A stretch of 64,000 nt of DNA from Acidobacteria bacterium Ga0077522. GTDB taxonomy: Bacteria; Acidobacteriota; Vicinamibacteria; Vicinamibacterales; Vicinamibacteraceae. Below are positions 41,161 through 50,421 of the stretch, in pieces. Within the stretch, counting starts at the first letter, position 1. Each line of letters begins with the position of its first letter. The notes under the pieces are model-generated. The model had not been told where the DNA came from and ran no database searches. It was given only the letters and a program-made list of their open reading frames with translations. The translations under genes were made by a program, and so were the position numbers. The stretch covers positions 55,274-119,273 of the forward strand of contig LNDN01000007.1 of assembly GCA_001464065.1 (NCBI GenBank), in the 5' to 3' direction.

Positions 41161-43299
41161 ATGTCCGATTCCCCTGTTCTCCCCGATCGCATCGCCGGCC
41201 TGCAGGATCTCGCCACCGACCTCTGGTGGGTGTGGCACCGCGACGCGCGCGAGGTGTTCCGTCGGCTCGACTACAAGGTGTGGCGGCTGACGGCCCACAA
41301 CCCGGTGCGCATGCTGCGCCTCGTGAGCCCGGAGCGGTTCGCCGAGGCGGCGGCCGATCCCGACTACCTCGCCCACTACGACGAGGCCATGCGCCAACTG
41401 CAGGCGGCGCGCGTCGGCGAGCAGACCTGGTGGAACGAGCGCACCGACATCGGGCGCACCCGACCGATTGCGTACTTCTCCGCCGAATTCGCCATCCACC
41501 AGTCGCTGCCGATCTATGCCGGGGGCCTCGGTGTGCTCGCCGGTGACCACTGCAAGGAAGCCTCGGACCTGGGCCTGCCGTTCGTCGGCATCGGCTTCAT
41601 GTATCCACAGGGGTATTTCCACCAGAGCGTCACGGCCGACGGCTGGCAGCAGGAGAACTACGAGCAGATGCACTGGGAGAACGCCGCGACGACCCGCGCT
41701 CGTGCCGCCGACGGCACCGAGTTGGTCATCGCGGTGCCGCTCGGCAACCGCACCGTGCTCGTCTCGGTGTGGCAGGTCAAGCTGGGGGGCATCTCGCTGT
41801 ACCTGATGGACACGAACCTGCCCGAGAACGCGCCGTGGGATCGCGAGCTCTCGGCGCGCCTGTATGGCGGCGACCGCGAGACGCGCGTGCAGCAGGAAAT
41901 CATCCTCGGCATCGGTGGCGTGCGGGTGCTGCGCGCGCTCGGGTACGACCCGGCGGTGTGGCATCTCAACGAAGGGCACGCCGCCTTCGTCGTGCTGCAG
42001 CGCATCCGCGAGCTGCTCGAACAGGGCTACTCGTTCGCCGATGCCCACGCGGAAGTCCGTCGGACCACCGTGTTCACGACGCACACGCCCGTACCCGCCG
42101 GCCACGACGCCTTCCCCTTCCACATGGTGGAAACCCACCTGGCGGGGTGCTGGGGCGGGCTGGGCGATCACCGCGAGGACTTCCTCGCCCTCGGCCGCTA
42201 CGACAACGGCAGCGGCACGCTGTTCAACATGACGGCCCTCGCCATGCGGAGTGCCGCGGGCGTCAACGCCGTCAGCCAGTTGCACGGCGAGGTGACGCGC
42301 GAGATGTGGGCGCCGCTGATTCAGGAGTTGCCGGCGCAGGACGAGCCGGTCAAGGCCGTCACCAATGGCGTCCACCTGACCAACTGGCTGTCCCTCGAGC
42401 TGACGCGCACGCTCGACGAGTACCTGCCCGTCGACTGGCGCGCCCGCCACGACGAGCCCGCGCTCTGGGATGCCGTGCAGACCATTCCGGACGACGTGCT
42501 GTGGGGAACGCGCGAGAAGATGCGCACCTACATGTACCACTTCGTGCGCGAGCAGATCCGCGAGCGCTGGGTGCGCGAGAACATCCCGCCGGCCCGCGTC
42601 CTCGCCGGCGGCACCCTGCTCGGCGAGAAGGCGCTCACCATCGGATTCGCTCGTCGCATGACCGCCTACAAGCGGCCCGATCTGATCTTCCACGACCCGG
42701 ATCGGCTCGCGCGGCTGCTCAACGACCCGAAGCGTCCCGTCCAGATCGTCTTTGCCGGCAAGGCCCACCCGGCCGACGAGGGCGGCAAGCACGCCCTGCA
42801 GGGGATCTATCGCCGCGCGCTCGACCCGCGCTTCGGTGGCCGCATCGCCTTCGTCGAGGACTACGACCTGCACGTCGCGCACTACCTGGTGCAGGGCTGT
42901 GACGTGTGGCTCAACAACCCGCGCAAGCCGCTCGAGGCCAGCGGGACCAGCGGCATGAAGGCCGCCGCCAACGGCGTGCTCAACGTCAGCATCGGCGACG
43001 GCTGGTGGCCCGAGGGCTTCGTCGGCGGCAACGGCTGGCTGATCGATCCGGGCGTCGAACACGCCGACAACGCCGCGCAGGATGCGGCCGACGCCGATGC
43101 GCTCTATCGGCTGCTCGAGAACGAGGTCGTCCCGGCCTTCTACGATCGCGGCGAGGACGACATCCCGCACCGCTGGGTGGCGATGGTGAAGTCGTCGATC
43201 CAGACGGTCGCCCCGCGCTTCTGCACGCGTCGCATGCTCAAGGAGTACGTCGAGCGCATGTACCTCCCCGCGTTCGAGGCCAGCCTCCGCCACAAGTAG
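41161..43299 (+). CDS. glgP: Alpha-glucan phosphorylase
   Basis: A 712-residue GT35 glycogen/maltodextrin phosphorylase releasing glucose-1-phosphate from alpha-1,4-glucans. It is the short bacterial alpha-glucan phosphorylase form (an N-terminal DUF3417-like segment includes LATDLWWVWHRDAREVF). Catalytic landmarks are AEFAIHQSLPIYAGGLGVLAGDH cut at positions 103-125, HLNEGHAAFV, RMTAYKRPDL, and the PLP-lysine region EASGTSGMKAAANG. ATG 41161 is preferred over 41104 because of the AAGGA just upstream and the family start. A strong hairpin follows the stop. Confidence 0.95.
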   Translation: MSDSPVLPDRIAGLQDLATDLWWVWHRDAREVFRRLDYKVWRLTAHNPVRMLRLVSPERFAEAAADPDYLAHYDEAMRQLQAARVGEQTWWNERTDIGRTRPIAYFSAEFAIHQSLPIYAGGLGVLAGDHCKEASDLGLPFVGIGFMYPQGYFHQSVTADGWQQENYEQMHWENAATTRARAADGTELVIAVPLGNRTVLVSVWQVKLGGISLYLMDTNLPENAPWDRELSARLYGGDRETRVQQEIILGIGGVRVLRALGYDPAVWHLNEGHAAFVVLQRIRELLEQGYSFADAHAEVRRTTVFTTHTPVPAGHDAFPFHMVETHLAGCWGGLGDHREDFLALGRYDNGSGTLFNMTALAMRSAAGVNAVSQLHGEVTREMWAPLIQELPAQDEPVKAVTNGVHLTNWLSLELTRTLDEYLPVDWRARHDEPALWDAVQTIPDDVLWGTREKMRTYMYHFVREQIRERWVRENIPPARVLAGGTLLGEKALTIGFARRMTAYKRPDLIFHDPDRLARLLNDPKRPVQIVFAGKAHPADEGGKHALQGIYRRALDPRFGGRIAFVEDYDLHVAHYLVQGCDVWLNNPRKPLEASGTSGMKAAANGVLNVSIGDGWWPEGFVGGNGWLIDPGVEHADNAAQDAADADALYRLLENEVVPAFYDRGEDDIPHRWVAMVKSSIQTVAPRFCTRRMLKEYVERMYLPAFEASLRHK

Positions 43300-43322
43300 G
43301 CCCGCGACGACACGCCCGACCA

Positions 43323-43393
43323 GGGGCACTGGGACCCGCTGAGCGGTCCCGGTGCCCCCGCGGTCCGCGTCCCCCCGCGAGGAGCGGGACGCC
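43323..43393 (+). terminator. GC-rich hairpins after glgP
   Basis: GGGGCAC-T-GGGACC pairs with GGTCCC-G-GTGCCCC (43323-43358), followed by GCGTCCC/GGGACGC (about 43367-43393). No T run and no GTAG flank, so a factor-independent terminator is doubtful; it may be a rho-type or 3' stabilising structure. Confidence 0.4.
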
Positions 43394-43422
43394 CTGTCGG
43401 AGGCCCATGCGACAATGCCGTG

Positions 43423-43881
43423 ATGTCTCGTCGTACCGCTTCCACCCTGCGATGCGCGCTCTGCAACGCGAAGGACGTCTCCGAACCCCGCGGGGAGGAG
43501 AAGTACTGCCGCGACTGCTGGGACAAGAAGATCGCCGTCGAGGAGATCGTCGCGCGCGAGTTCGCCCTCAAGCGCTACATCCGCGCCCACAGCGCCGAGA
43601 AGTACCTCATCTACCACTCGACGATGAAGCGGCCGTGCGGCCAGCTCATCGTGGTGGACGACGGCTACGACCTGTTCCTGACGCTGGTGCTCTATCCGAC
43701 CTTCGGGTGGGAGGAACCGGCGTATCACCTCGAGGGTGATCCCGAGACCCGTGCCTTCCACGAGGTCCTCGTGGATGTGGTGGTCGCGGAGGTCATCGAG
43801 CCCTGGGGCGGCGGCAAGTGGCACCTCGAGATCATCCGGGCCACCGGCGCCGAACCCGAGGAGTGGAACGGGGAACTCTAG
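43423..43881 (+). CDS. Zinc-ribbon protein of unknown function
   Basis: A 152-residue cytoplasmic protein. Two CxxC pairs at the N-terminus, CALC and CRDC, about 17 residues apart, form a likely zinc ribbon. The remainder has beta-rich blocks (GQLIVVDDGYDLFLTLVLYPTFG) and a Glu-rich end. No family recognised. The ATG at 43423 is preferred to the GTG one codon before it; GACAAT ends six bases upstream, so this gene may also be leaderless. Confidence 0.7.
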   Translation: MSRRTASTLRCALCNAKDVSEPRGEEKYCRDCWDKKIAVEEIVAREFALKRYIRAHSAEKYLIYHSTMKRPCGQLIVVDDGYDLFLTLVLYPTFGWEEPAYHLEGDPETRAFHEVLVDVVVAEVIEPWGGGKWHLEIIRATGAEPEEWNGEL

Positions 43882-43890
43882 GTTTCGGAC

Positions 43891-44301
43891 TTACGGCACG
43901 GCGGCGAGCCGCGCGGCGCGCGCGCCGATCAGCGGCCACCGCGGACTGCCGCCAAACGCCACGCGCACGAGCGACCAGCCCCAGAGCACCACGCCGACCA
44001 GGACGACGGCCTGCGCCGCCCACAGCCCGATGCGGAACAGGGCGAGCGACGTCAGGATGCCGAGGACCGCCAGCGCGAGACAGGCGGCCCCCAGCAGCGT
44101 CAGCAGACCGAAGCCGAGGACGGCCTGGGCCGCGTGCCGGCGGGTCTCGGCGTCCCGCCCCTCGAGCCACAGCACGACCAGGCCGGAAATCCAGCCGGCC
44201 GAATACGCGAAGACGCAGGCCTTGCGCCGGCTCACCCCCAGTGAGGTCTCGGGCGCGGCGGCCACGGCCCGTGGCGGAGAGGGAGAGGCGAGCGTCGACA
44301 T
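43891..44301 (-). CDS. Small membrane protein, DUF4870-like
   Basis: A 136-residue membrane protein with about four helices. The region ETSLGVSRRKACVFAYSAGW, EGRDAETRRHAAQAVLGFG has the pattern of DUF4870 proteins (a conserved R-H-A-Q/FN-x(2)-Q motif after helix one). Function unknown. Ten bases separate it from the end of the VWFA gene upstream, so it is probably the second gene of that operon. Confidence 0.7.
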   Translation of the reverse strand: MSTLASPSPPRAVAAAPETSLGVSRRKACVFAYSAGWISGLVVLWLEGRDAETRRHAAQAVLGFGLLTLLGAACLALAVLGILTSLALFRIGLWAAQAVVLVGVVLWGWSLVRVAFGGSPRWPLIGARAARLAAVP

Positions 44302-44310
44302 GCGCGTCGG

Positions 44311-46887
44311 CTAGCTCCCGGCCTTTTCGAAGCGCACCGGGCCGTCGTGCCGCGGCAACCCCGCCACCGCGAACGGCGACGTCACCGTGGCGTTGACCGA
44401 GGAGCCCTCGGCCGGCGGCACCTCACGCCACTGGATCACCAGCGCCTCGCCATCCTTGCGCGCACCGGTGATCTCCACCTTGTACCCCGTCGTGGGCCGG
44501 TTGCCGACGAAGACCCCGACGACCATCATCTGGTCGAACGCCACCTGCGGTGCTGCCTGCCGCGTCGGTAGCGACGCCCAGAGGGCGCCCCAGTCCTCGG
44601 GGTTGCGCACCACGGACTCGCGCGCGGTCGAGCCATTGCTCAACGGCCCGTGTGCGATGGGCACGATGCGGGTGGCCGAGGCGCTGGTCTCCGCCGTCGG
44701 TGGTCCGTAGACCGCGAAGGTCAGCTCGCGTGACACGGCCGGCTTGTTGAGGCGCGGCTTGGCTTCCACCTTGAGGATGTAGAGCCCGGGCTCGAAGTCC
44801 TTGAGCGGCACCTCGAACTGGACGCCGTAGCCGCCGCCCTTGCTGCCACCGAACTCCGAGGACTTGCGCTCCTCGGTGGTCGTGAACACCTTCGTGCCGT
44901 CGACGCGCGTCACCGTGGTGCTGACGTCGACGCTGTGCGCCGGCTGCAGCGAGTCGTACACGTCCGCGTATCCGAAGAGCGACTCGATGGTGGCAAACCC
45001 GCGCGTCGTGGTCGGCGGCGCCGGCAGCAGCTTCTTGAGCTCCTCCTCCATCCGCGGCGTGGGCGTCAGGCTGGCGCCGCTGGACGACAGGAGGATGCCG
45101 CTCATGCTGAGCGGCTCGGACGAGAAGTCGGGCACCTCGAGGTCGGTGAAGACCGATCCGAGCATGCCGTTGTTGGTCTCGCGCGCGGCGACGCGCAGCT
45201 GATAGCGCCCCGGCGGAAGGTCGAGGGTCGCCACCGATCGGAGCCCCGTCTGCGTCATCAGGTCGCGCGTCTGCTTGCGCAGCTTGAGATCGAGATTGGC
45301 GCGGTCGCCGTCGGGCACCTTGCCGAGCAGGTCCATGGCCATCATGGAGATCTCGAGCCCGTTGGTGAACGTCTCGCCAGCCTCCTTGAACGCCAGCCGT
45401 TCTCCTTCGACCTGCACCGTCACGGCCACCGACGACGTCTTGTTGGTGCCCTTGAAGGGTGCGGCATGGACCGTGAGGTTGAGGCCAGGCGTGGGAAGCG
45501 CCGAGTTGAGCGCGGTGCGCACCTCGGGCGACGTCCCGGCTGCCGACTCGGCGAACTTCTTCTCGTCCTTCTCCTTCGGCGCCTGGTAGGCCTTGCGGGC
45601 GAAGACCTTGACGTCCTTGCGGTTGACCTTGACCTGGATGCGGCGGACACTGCCGTTGCGCCGATCGTCGGTCGGGTAGTAGCCGAGCAGGTAGTAGGTG
45701 CTGCTGTCGCGGACGACCCGGTCGTAGATCTTCGTGAAGTCGTTGCTGTTGACCGACCACGCCCCGCCGGTTTCCTCGGCGAGCGACATCAGGCTCATCT
45801 GCGCCAGGCGCTGTTCGTCACGCACGTTCCAGGGATTGAGCCCCAGGGTCACGTCCTGCGGCGGCGCCTGCATGTCCATCTCGTCGTCCGAGATGCCGAC
45901 CAGACCGCGGGGGTCGATGGTGTAGTAGGCGACGTTGCTGCGGGTGGCGGCGCCGATGGCGTCGCGCATGGCGAACAGGACGTCGCTCGAGAACCGCGAC
46001 CCGTTGCTGCCCATGATGTCGGTGATGTTGTAGTCGATGCCCTCGCTGTACAGCAGCACCGACTTGCGGCTGCCGTTGACCGTCTCGAGCAGTCGCGACA
46101 GGTTGCGCAGCGTCTCCATCGACGAGCGGGCGAAGTAGGCACGCTCGGGGTCGAGCATGTCGAGGGCCTTGTCGCGGGCCTGCGATTCGTCGCCGGCGAC
46201 ACTCTGCAGCGCGTTGAGGTACTCGACGCGATTGCGGTAGTCGGTCAGCTTCTCGACCGTCGAGGACCGCAGCTTCATCCCGATCAGCTTGTCGATCGAG
46301 GCCAGCATCAGGTCCTTGTTGGTGGTGAACTCCTGCGACGCGTTGCTGCGACCGCTGGCGTGGATGACCGCGACCTGATCGTTGGCCGCGACGTGCTTCT
46401 CGATGAATTCCTTCGCCGCGACCTTGACCTGGTTCGCGCGCAGGCCACCGATGTGGTAGTCGTCGAGCACGAGGACGTACACGCGGCCATCACGGGCGCC
46501 CTGGTTCGACGCGACGTCGAACTTCAGCGGCCGCCCCTCGATGAGCGTCCGCGCGGGCTGCTCGAAGGGGATGTTGACCGGCGTGAACACCGACACGGTC
46601 TGGGGCTTGCCGTTCTCCAGGATCTCGAAGTCGCCCTTGGTCAGGTCCCTGACCAGGTTGCCGTCGTCGTCGGTGACGATGGCCGAGACCTCGACGTAGT
46701 CGATCTGGGCGCGGAAGGTCGGGCGCTGCACGCCGTCGGGACCGGTGGCCGCGGGCTGAGCCGCCGCCCCCTGGGCCGGGGCGGGGCTGGCGGGTGGTGG
46801 TGGCGCCTGTGCGCTGCCCTGCTGGGCCATGAGGGCGGCACCGGCCAGCAGCGCGAGCATCGCCGTGGAAGACACGAATCTACGCAT
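44311..46887 (-). CDS. Exported VWFA-related protein with C-terminal PrcB-like domain
   Basis: An 858-residue exported protein. A signal peptide and a Pro/Ala/Gln-rich linker are followed by the acidobacterial VWFA-related domain (TIGR03436 type): DFEILENGKPQTVSVF, then a von Willebrand A fold with VYVLVLDDYHIGG as a MIDAS-like metal site (Asp-x-x instead of the full DxSxS) and the SVLLYSEGIDY strand. A large beta-rich middle follows (about 460-720). The last 100 residues (NPEDWGALWASL, VVGVFVGNRPTTGYKVEI) resemble the PrcB/protease-complex C-terminal domain. TATAAT lies about 90 bases upstream on the same strand. Probably a cell-surface or secreted binding protein. Confidence 0.88.
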   Translation of the reverse strand: MRRFVSSTAMLALLAGAALMAQQGSAQAPPPPASPAPAQGAAAQPAATGPDGVQRPTFRAQIDYVEVSAIVTDDDGNLVRDLTKGDFEILENGKPQTVSVFTPVNIPFEQPARTLIEGRPLKFDVASNQGARDGRVYVLVLDDYHIGGLRANQVKVAAKEFIEKHVAANDQVAVIHASGRSNASQEFTTNKDLMLASIDKLIGMKLRSSTVEKLTDYRNRVEYLNALQSVAGDESQARDKALDMLDPERAYFARSSMETLRNLSRLLETVNGSRKSVLLYSEGIDYNITDIMGSNGSRFSSDVLFAMRDAIGAATRSNVAYYTIDPRGLVGISDDEMDMQAPPQDVTLGLNPWNVRDEQRLAQMSLMSLAEETGGAWSVNSNDFTKIYDRVVRDSSTYYLLGYYPTDDRRNGSVRRIQVKVNRKDVKVFARKAYQAPKEKDEKKFAESAAGTSPEVRTALNSALPTPGLNLTVHAAPFKGTNKTSSVAVTVQVEGERLAFKEAGETFTNGLEISMMAMDLLGKVPDGDRANLDLKLRKQTRDLMTQTGLRSVATLDLPPGRYQLRVAARETNNGMLGSVFTDLEVPDFSSEPLSMSGILLSSSGASLTPTPRMEEELKKLLPAPPTTTRGFATIESLFGYADVYDSLQPAHSVDVSTTVTRVDGTKVFTTTEERKSSEFGGSKGGGYGVQFEVPLKDFEPGLYILKVEAKPRLNKPAVSRELTFAVYGPPTAETSASATRIVPIAHGPLSNGSTARESVVRNPEDWGALWASLPTRQAAPQVAFDQMMVVGVFVGNRPTTGYKVEITGARKDGEALVIQWREVPPAEGSSVNATVTSPFAVAGLPRHDGPVRFEKAGS

Positions 46888-46976
46888 AGCAGTACCGGGG
46901 ACACGCGGCGTCTGGCCCCGGGAGGGGGACGCGCCGCATCCAAACGTGCGCTGGCATCAGCGCTGGGCAACTCGGG

Positions 46977-46982
46977 ATTATA
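46977..46982 (-). promoter_or_regulatory. -10 box of the VWFA operon
   Basis: TATAAT on the minus strand, about 90 bases upstream of ATG 46887. Confidence 0.45.
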
Positions 46983-47095
46983 AGACGCGGTTGCGGCCCG
47001 CGCGGTCGAGGCAGGCGCCAGGGCCGGTCACCGGACGATCGAACGCGGACCGCGCGCACCGCGTCCAACTCCGCAACCGGACGGCTCAGCCGCCG

Positions 47096-47101
47096 TATAC
47101 T
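47096..47101 (+). promoter_or_regulatory. -10 box of the leaderless M24 peptidase
   Basis: TATACT, six-base spacer, ATG at 47108. Confidence 0.7.
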
Positions 47102-47107
47102 TTCCCG

Positions 47108-48292
47108 ATGCCCCTCGACATCGCCGCCGTCCAGGCGAGTCTCGCAGCGGCCGGCCTCGACGGCTGGCTGCTCTACGACTTCCACGGGTCCAATCCGATC
47201 GCGCAGTCCCTCGCGGGCCTGGTGCATGCCCCGAAGATGACCACGCGGCGCTGGTACTACTACATCCCGGCGTCCGGCGCGCCTCGTGGCCTGGTCCACG
47301 CGATCGAGCGGCACAACCTGGACCACCTGCCGGGCACGATGCAGCCCTACGCGGGCCGGCGGTCGCTGGACGACGGGCTGGACGCCCTGCTGGCCGGTGC
47401 CACGCGCGTCGCGATGGAGTACTCGGCGGGCTGCAACATCCCGTACCTGTCCCGGGTCGACGCCGGCACCATCGAGTCGGTGCGGCAGCGTGGAGTGGAG
47501 GTCGTCTCGTCGGGCGACCTCGTGCAGCAGTTCGAGGCGGTCTGGTCGCCGGCGCAGATCGCGACGCATGTCGCCGCCTCGGACGCCCTGCACCGCATCA
47601 AGGACCGCGCCTTCGAGGTGCTGCGGCAGATTGCCGCCGGCGGCCCGGGCACCACCGAGTACGCCCTCCAGCAGCAGATGGTGGGCTGGTTTGCCGAGGA
47701 AGGACTGGTCAGTTCGGACCCGCCGGTGGTCGCGGTGCTGGCCAACGCGGGCAATCCCCACTACCTGCCGACCGCGACGTCGCACGACGCGATTGGCCCC
47801 AACCAGTTGGTATTGCTCGACTTGTGGGGCAAGCAGGACGCGCCGGGCTCGGTCTACGCCGACATCACCTGGATGGCCTGGACGGGGGCCGAGGTGCCCG
47901 CCGAGATGGCGCGGGCGTTTGCCACGATTGCGCAGGCCAGGGACGCCGCCGTCACGACGGTCCAGGCGGCGCTCGATGCCGGCCGGTTCGCCCGCGGCTT
48001 CGAGGTCGATGCGGCGGCCCGCGCCGTGCTGATCGAGGCCGGCTACGCGGACGTGATCTTGCACCGCACCGGCCACAGTCTCGGGGAAAGCGTCCATGGG
48101 AATGGCGCCCACCTCGACGATTACGAGACGCGCGACGAGCGGCAGTTGCTGGCCGGCTCCGGCTTCACCATCGAGCCAGGCCTCTATTTTCCGACGTTCG
48201 GGGTCCGCACCGAGATCAACGTCGTCATCATGGGTACCGAGGCGCGTGTCACCGGACCGCGGCAGGCGGCCATCACGGCTTTGGCACACTGA
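47108..48292 (+). CDS. Xaa-Pro peptidase family protein (M24)
   Basis: A 394-residue pita-bread metallopeptidase of the Xaa-Pro dipeptidase/aminopeptidase P type. The five metal ligands are visible in order: Asp in VLLDLWGKQ, Asp in YADITW, His in HRTGHSLGE, Glu in TIEPGLYF and Glu in RTEINVV. The N-terminal creatinase-like domain runs to about residue 130. It cleaves the bond before proline in short peptides. Predicted leaderless. Confidence 0.93.
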   Translation: MPLDIAAVQASLAAAGLDGWLLYDFHGSNPIAQSLAGLVHAPKMTTRRWYYYIPASGAPRGLVHAIERHNLDHLPGTMQPYAGRRSLDDGLDALLAGATRVAMEYSAGCNIPYLSRVDAGTIESVRQRGVEVVSSGDLVQQFEAVWSPAQIATHVAASDALHRIKDRAFEVLRQIAAGGPGTTEYALQQQMVGWFAEEGLVSSDPPVVAVLANAGNPHYLPTATSHDAIGPNQLVLLDLWGKQDAPGSVYADITWMAWTGAEVPAEMARAFATIAQARDAAVTTVQAALDAGRFARGFEVDAAARAVLIEAGYADVILHRTGHSLGESVHGNGAHLDDYETRDERQLLAGSGFTIEPGLYFPTFGVRTEINVVIMGTEARVTGPRQAAITALAH

Positions 48293-48334
48293 GCCCGTGC
48301 CCTGAGCACCTTCGAAGCGCTGTACGGAGATCAC

Positions 48335-49879
48335 ATGTCCACTCGCAAGACCACTCTCTTCTACGCCGTACTGCTGGCCATCGCCTCGGTGGCGATCGGC
48401 ATGGTGCTCGCGGCGAGGCTCGACCTGTCGCCGACGTCCTCGGCGCAGCCGCTGACGACCGCGCCGCCCGCCAACAGCGCCCCCATCACGGGCGCCATCG
48501 ACGCGACGACGTTCCGCACCATCGCCCGCGAGATGTCGCCCGCCGTGGTCAACATCCGCACCGAGTCGACGCCGCGGACCGAGGAACTCACCGAGTTCTT
48601 CGGCGGCGATGACCTGCTCCGCCGCTTCTTCCCGGATCAGGAGCGGCAGGCCCCGGGCGCGCGTCCGCGACAGCGCCAGCAGCCGCAGTCGCAGGGCGCC
48701 GGCACCGGCTTCATCATCGACGCCGCCGAGGGCCTGATCCTCACCAACAATCACGTCGTCGAGAACGCCAACAAGATCGAAGTGGCGTTCTACGGTGACG
48801 ACGGCGACCTCGAGTTCGAGGCCAAGATCGTCGGCCGCGACCCGCTCACCGACAGCGCCCTCATCCAGCTTGTCAAGAAGCCGGCCGGGCAGCTCCAGCA
48901 GGTCAGGTTCGGGGATTCCGATCAGATGCAGCCGGGCGATTTCGTCGTCGCCATCGGCAACCCGTTCAACTTCAATCACACGGTCACCGTCGGCGTCATC
49001 AGCGCGCTCGGTCGGCCGTTCCCGGTGGCACCGGCGCGCAGCGTCAACATGCTGCAGACCGACGCGGCCATCAACCCGGGCAACTCCGGTGGGCCGCTGC
49101 TCAACGTCCGCGGCGAGGTCGTCGGCATCAACACGGCCATCCTCAGCGACCGTGCCCAGGCGTCCAACATGGGCATCGGGTTCGCCGTGCCGATCAACCT
49201 CGTGCGAGAACTCGTCCCGCAGCTGAGGACCGGCAAGGTGACGCGCGGCATGATCGGCGTTCAGGTCCAGCCGGTCGGCGCCGAGGCCTACGAGGACCTC
49301 GGTCTCACCAACCGCAGCGGCGCATTCGTCACCGCCGTCACCGCCGGGGGCCCGGCGGCCCGCGCCGGCCTGAAGGCGCTGGACGTCATCGTCGAGTTCA
49401 ACGGCAAGCCGGTGAAGAACCGCGACCAGCTGGTCGAGATGGTCACGCGCACGCGGCCCGGCACGACCGTGCCCGTCAAGGTCCTCCGTGATGGCGGCAA
49501 GAGCCAGTCGATCAACGTCACGATCGGCGAGCTCAATCTCGAGGCCGAGGCCGGCGGCGTGGCGGAAGAAGAAGAGAGCACGGTCGAGGAGTCGGCCGGC
49601 TTCGGCATCCAGCTGGACGACATCACGCCCGACATCGCCCGTCGCCTGGAACTGCCGCGCAGCACGAGCGGCGCCCTCGTGACCGACGTCGATCCCGGGA
49701 GCGCCTCGGCGCAGGGCGGGCTTCGCCGCTTCGACGTCATCACGCAGGTCAACGGTCAGGCCGTGACCAGCGCCACCGACGCCAACAAGAAGCTGCAGGC
49801 CATCCCGAGCGGACGTCTCGCCCGCATCCTCGTGCTGCGCGGCGGGCAGGAGCTCGGCTTCGCCATCCGCAAGGACTAG
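48335..49879 (+). CDS. Do/HtrA-type periplasmic serine protease
   Basis: A 514-residue envelope quality-control protease, membrane anchored at about residues 8-28. The trypsin-like triad is His140 (TNNHVV), Asp173 (TDSALIQL) and Ser251 (NPGNSGGPL). Two PDZ domains follow (about 305-395 and 415-505), so it is the DegP/DegQ layout. A Gln/Arg-rich LA-loop-like insertion lies around residues 105-120. Its TAG overlaps the GTG of the CYTH gene by one base. Confidence 0.95.
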   Translation: MSTRKTTLFYAVLLAIASVAIGMVLAARLDLSPTSSAQPLTTAPPANSAPITGAIDATTFRTIAREMSPAVVNIRTESTPRTEELTEFFGGDDLLRRFFPDQERQAPGARPRQRQQPQSQGAGTGFIIDAAEGLILTNNHVVENANKIEVAFYGDDGDLEFEAKIVGRDPLTDSALIQLVKKPAGQLQQVRFGDSDQMQPGDFVVAIGNPFNFNHTVTVGVISALGRPFPVAPARSVNMLQTDAAINPGNSGGPLLNVRGEVVGINTAILSDRAQASNMGIGFAVPINLVRELVPQLRTGKVTRGMIGVQVQPVGAEAYEDLGLTNRSGAFVTAVTAGGPAARAGLKALDVIVEFNGKPVKNRDQLVEMVTRTRPGTTVPVKVLRDGGKSQSINVTIGELNLEAEAGGVAEEEESTVEESAGFGIQLDDITPDIARRLELPRSTSGALVTDVDPGSASAQGGLRRFDVITQVNGQAVTSATDANKKLQAIPSGRLARILVLRGGQELGFAIRKD

Positions 49880-50421
49880 TGGTCGAGCGCGAGATCAAGC
49901 TGGAGTACCCCACCCTGGAGGCTGCGCGCGCCGCGATCGGCACGCTCGGCCTCCCGGCCCTCCGGCCGCGTCGTCTCCAGGACGATGCGCTGTACGACAC
50001 GCCGGACGGCAGCCTGCGCGCGCGCAGTTGCGCGCTGCGGCTGCGCCGCGATGGCGAGGTCGCGGTCATCACGTTCAAGGGGCCACCCGAGCCGGGGATG
50101 ATGAAGGTCCGTCCGGAGTTCGAGACGGGGACCGGCGATGCGGCCACGACGCACGCCATCTTCGAGGCGCTCGGGTATCGCGTCGCGTTCCGCTACCAGA
50201 AGTACCGCGAGGAGTTCGGTGACACGACCTGCGTCCTCGCCCTCGACGAGACACCGGTCGGGATCTTCGTCGAACTCGAAGGTCAGGAAGCCCGGATCAC
50301 CGCACTGGCCGAGGCGCTCGGGTTCCAGCCGGCCGACTACCTGACGGCCTCCTATTCACGTCTGCACGCCGAGCGGGGCGCGGCGCTGGGCCTCGGCCCC
50401 CACATGCTGTTCCCGGCATGA
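49879..50421 (+). CDS. CYTH domain protein (class IV adenylate cyclase/ThTPase family)
   Basis: A 180-residue CYTH-fold protein. The N-terminal EREIKL is the ExExK phosphate-binding signature; further basic residues line the tunnel (RARSCALRLRR, ITFKGPP, RYQKYREEF, DETPVGIFVELEG). These enzymes act on triphosphates (class IV adenylate cyclase, thiamine triphosphatase, tripolyphosphatase); this one cannot be assigned a substrate. GTG start coupled to the HtrA stop, and its TGA overlaps the next ATG. Confidence 0.88.
   Translation: MVEREIKLEYPTLEAARAAIGTLGLPALRPRRLQDDALYDTPDGSLRARSCALRLRRDGEVAVITFKGPPEPGMMKVRPEFETGTGDAATTHAIFEALGYRVAFRYQKYREEFGDTTCVLALDETPVGIFVELEGQEARITALAEALGFQPADYLTASYSRLHAERGAALGLGPHMLFPA

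Noticed and set aside
43323..43358. Hairpin after glgP as a seventh REP element
   Set aside because: The stem is strong but there is no GTAG or GGAG at either foot, and the loop differs from the other six.
46887..47108. A conserved divergent regulator site between the VWFA gene and the peptidase
   Set aside because: Only the two -10 boxes are recognisable; no palindrome or repeat lies between them.
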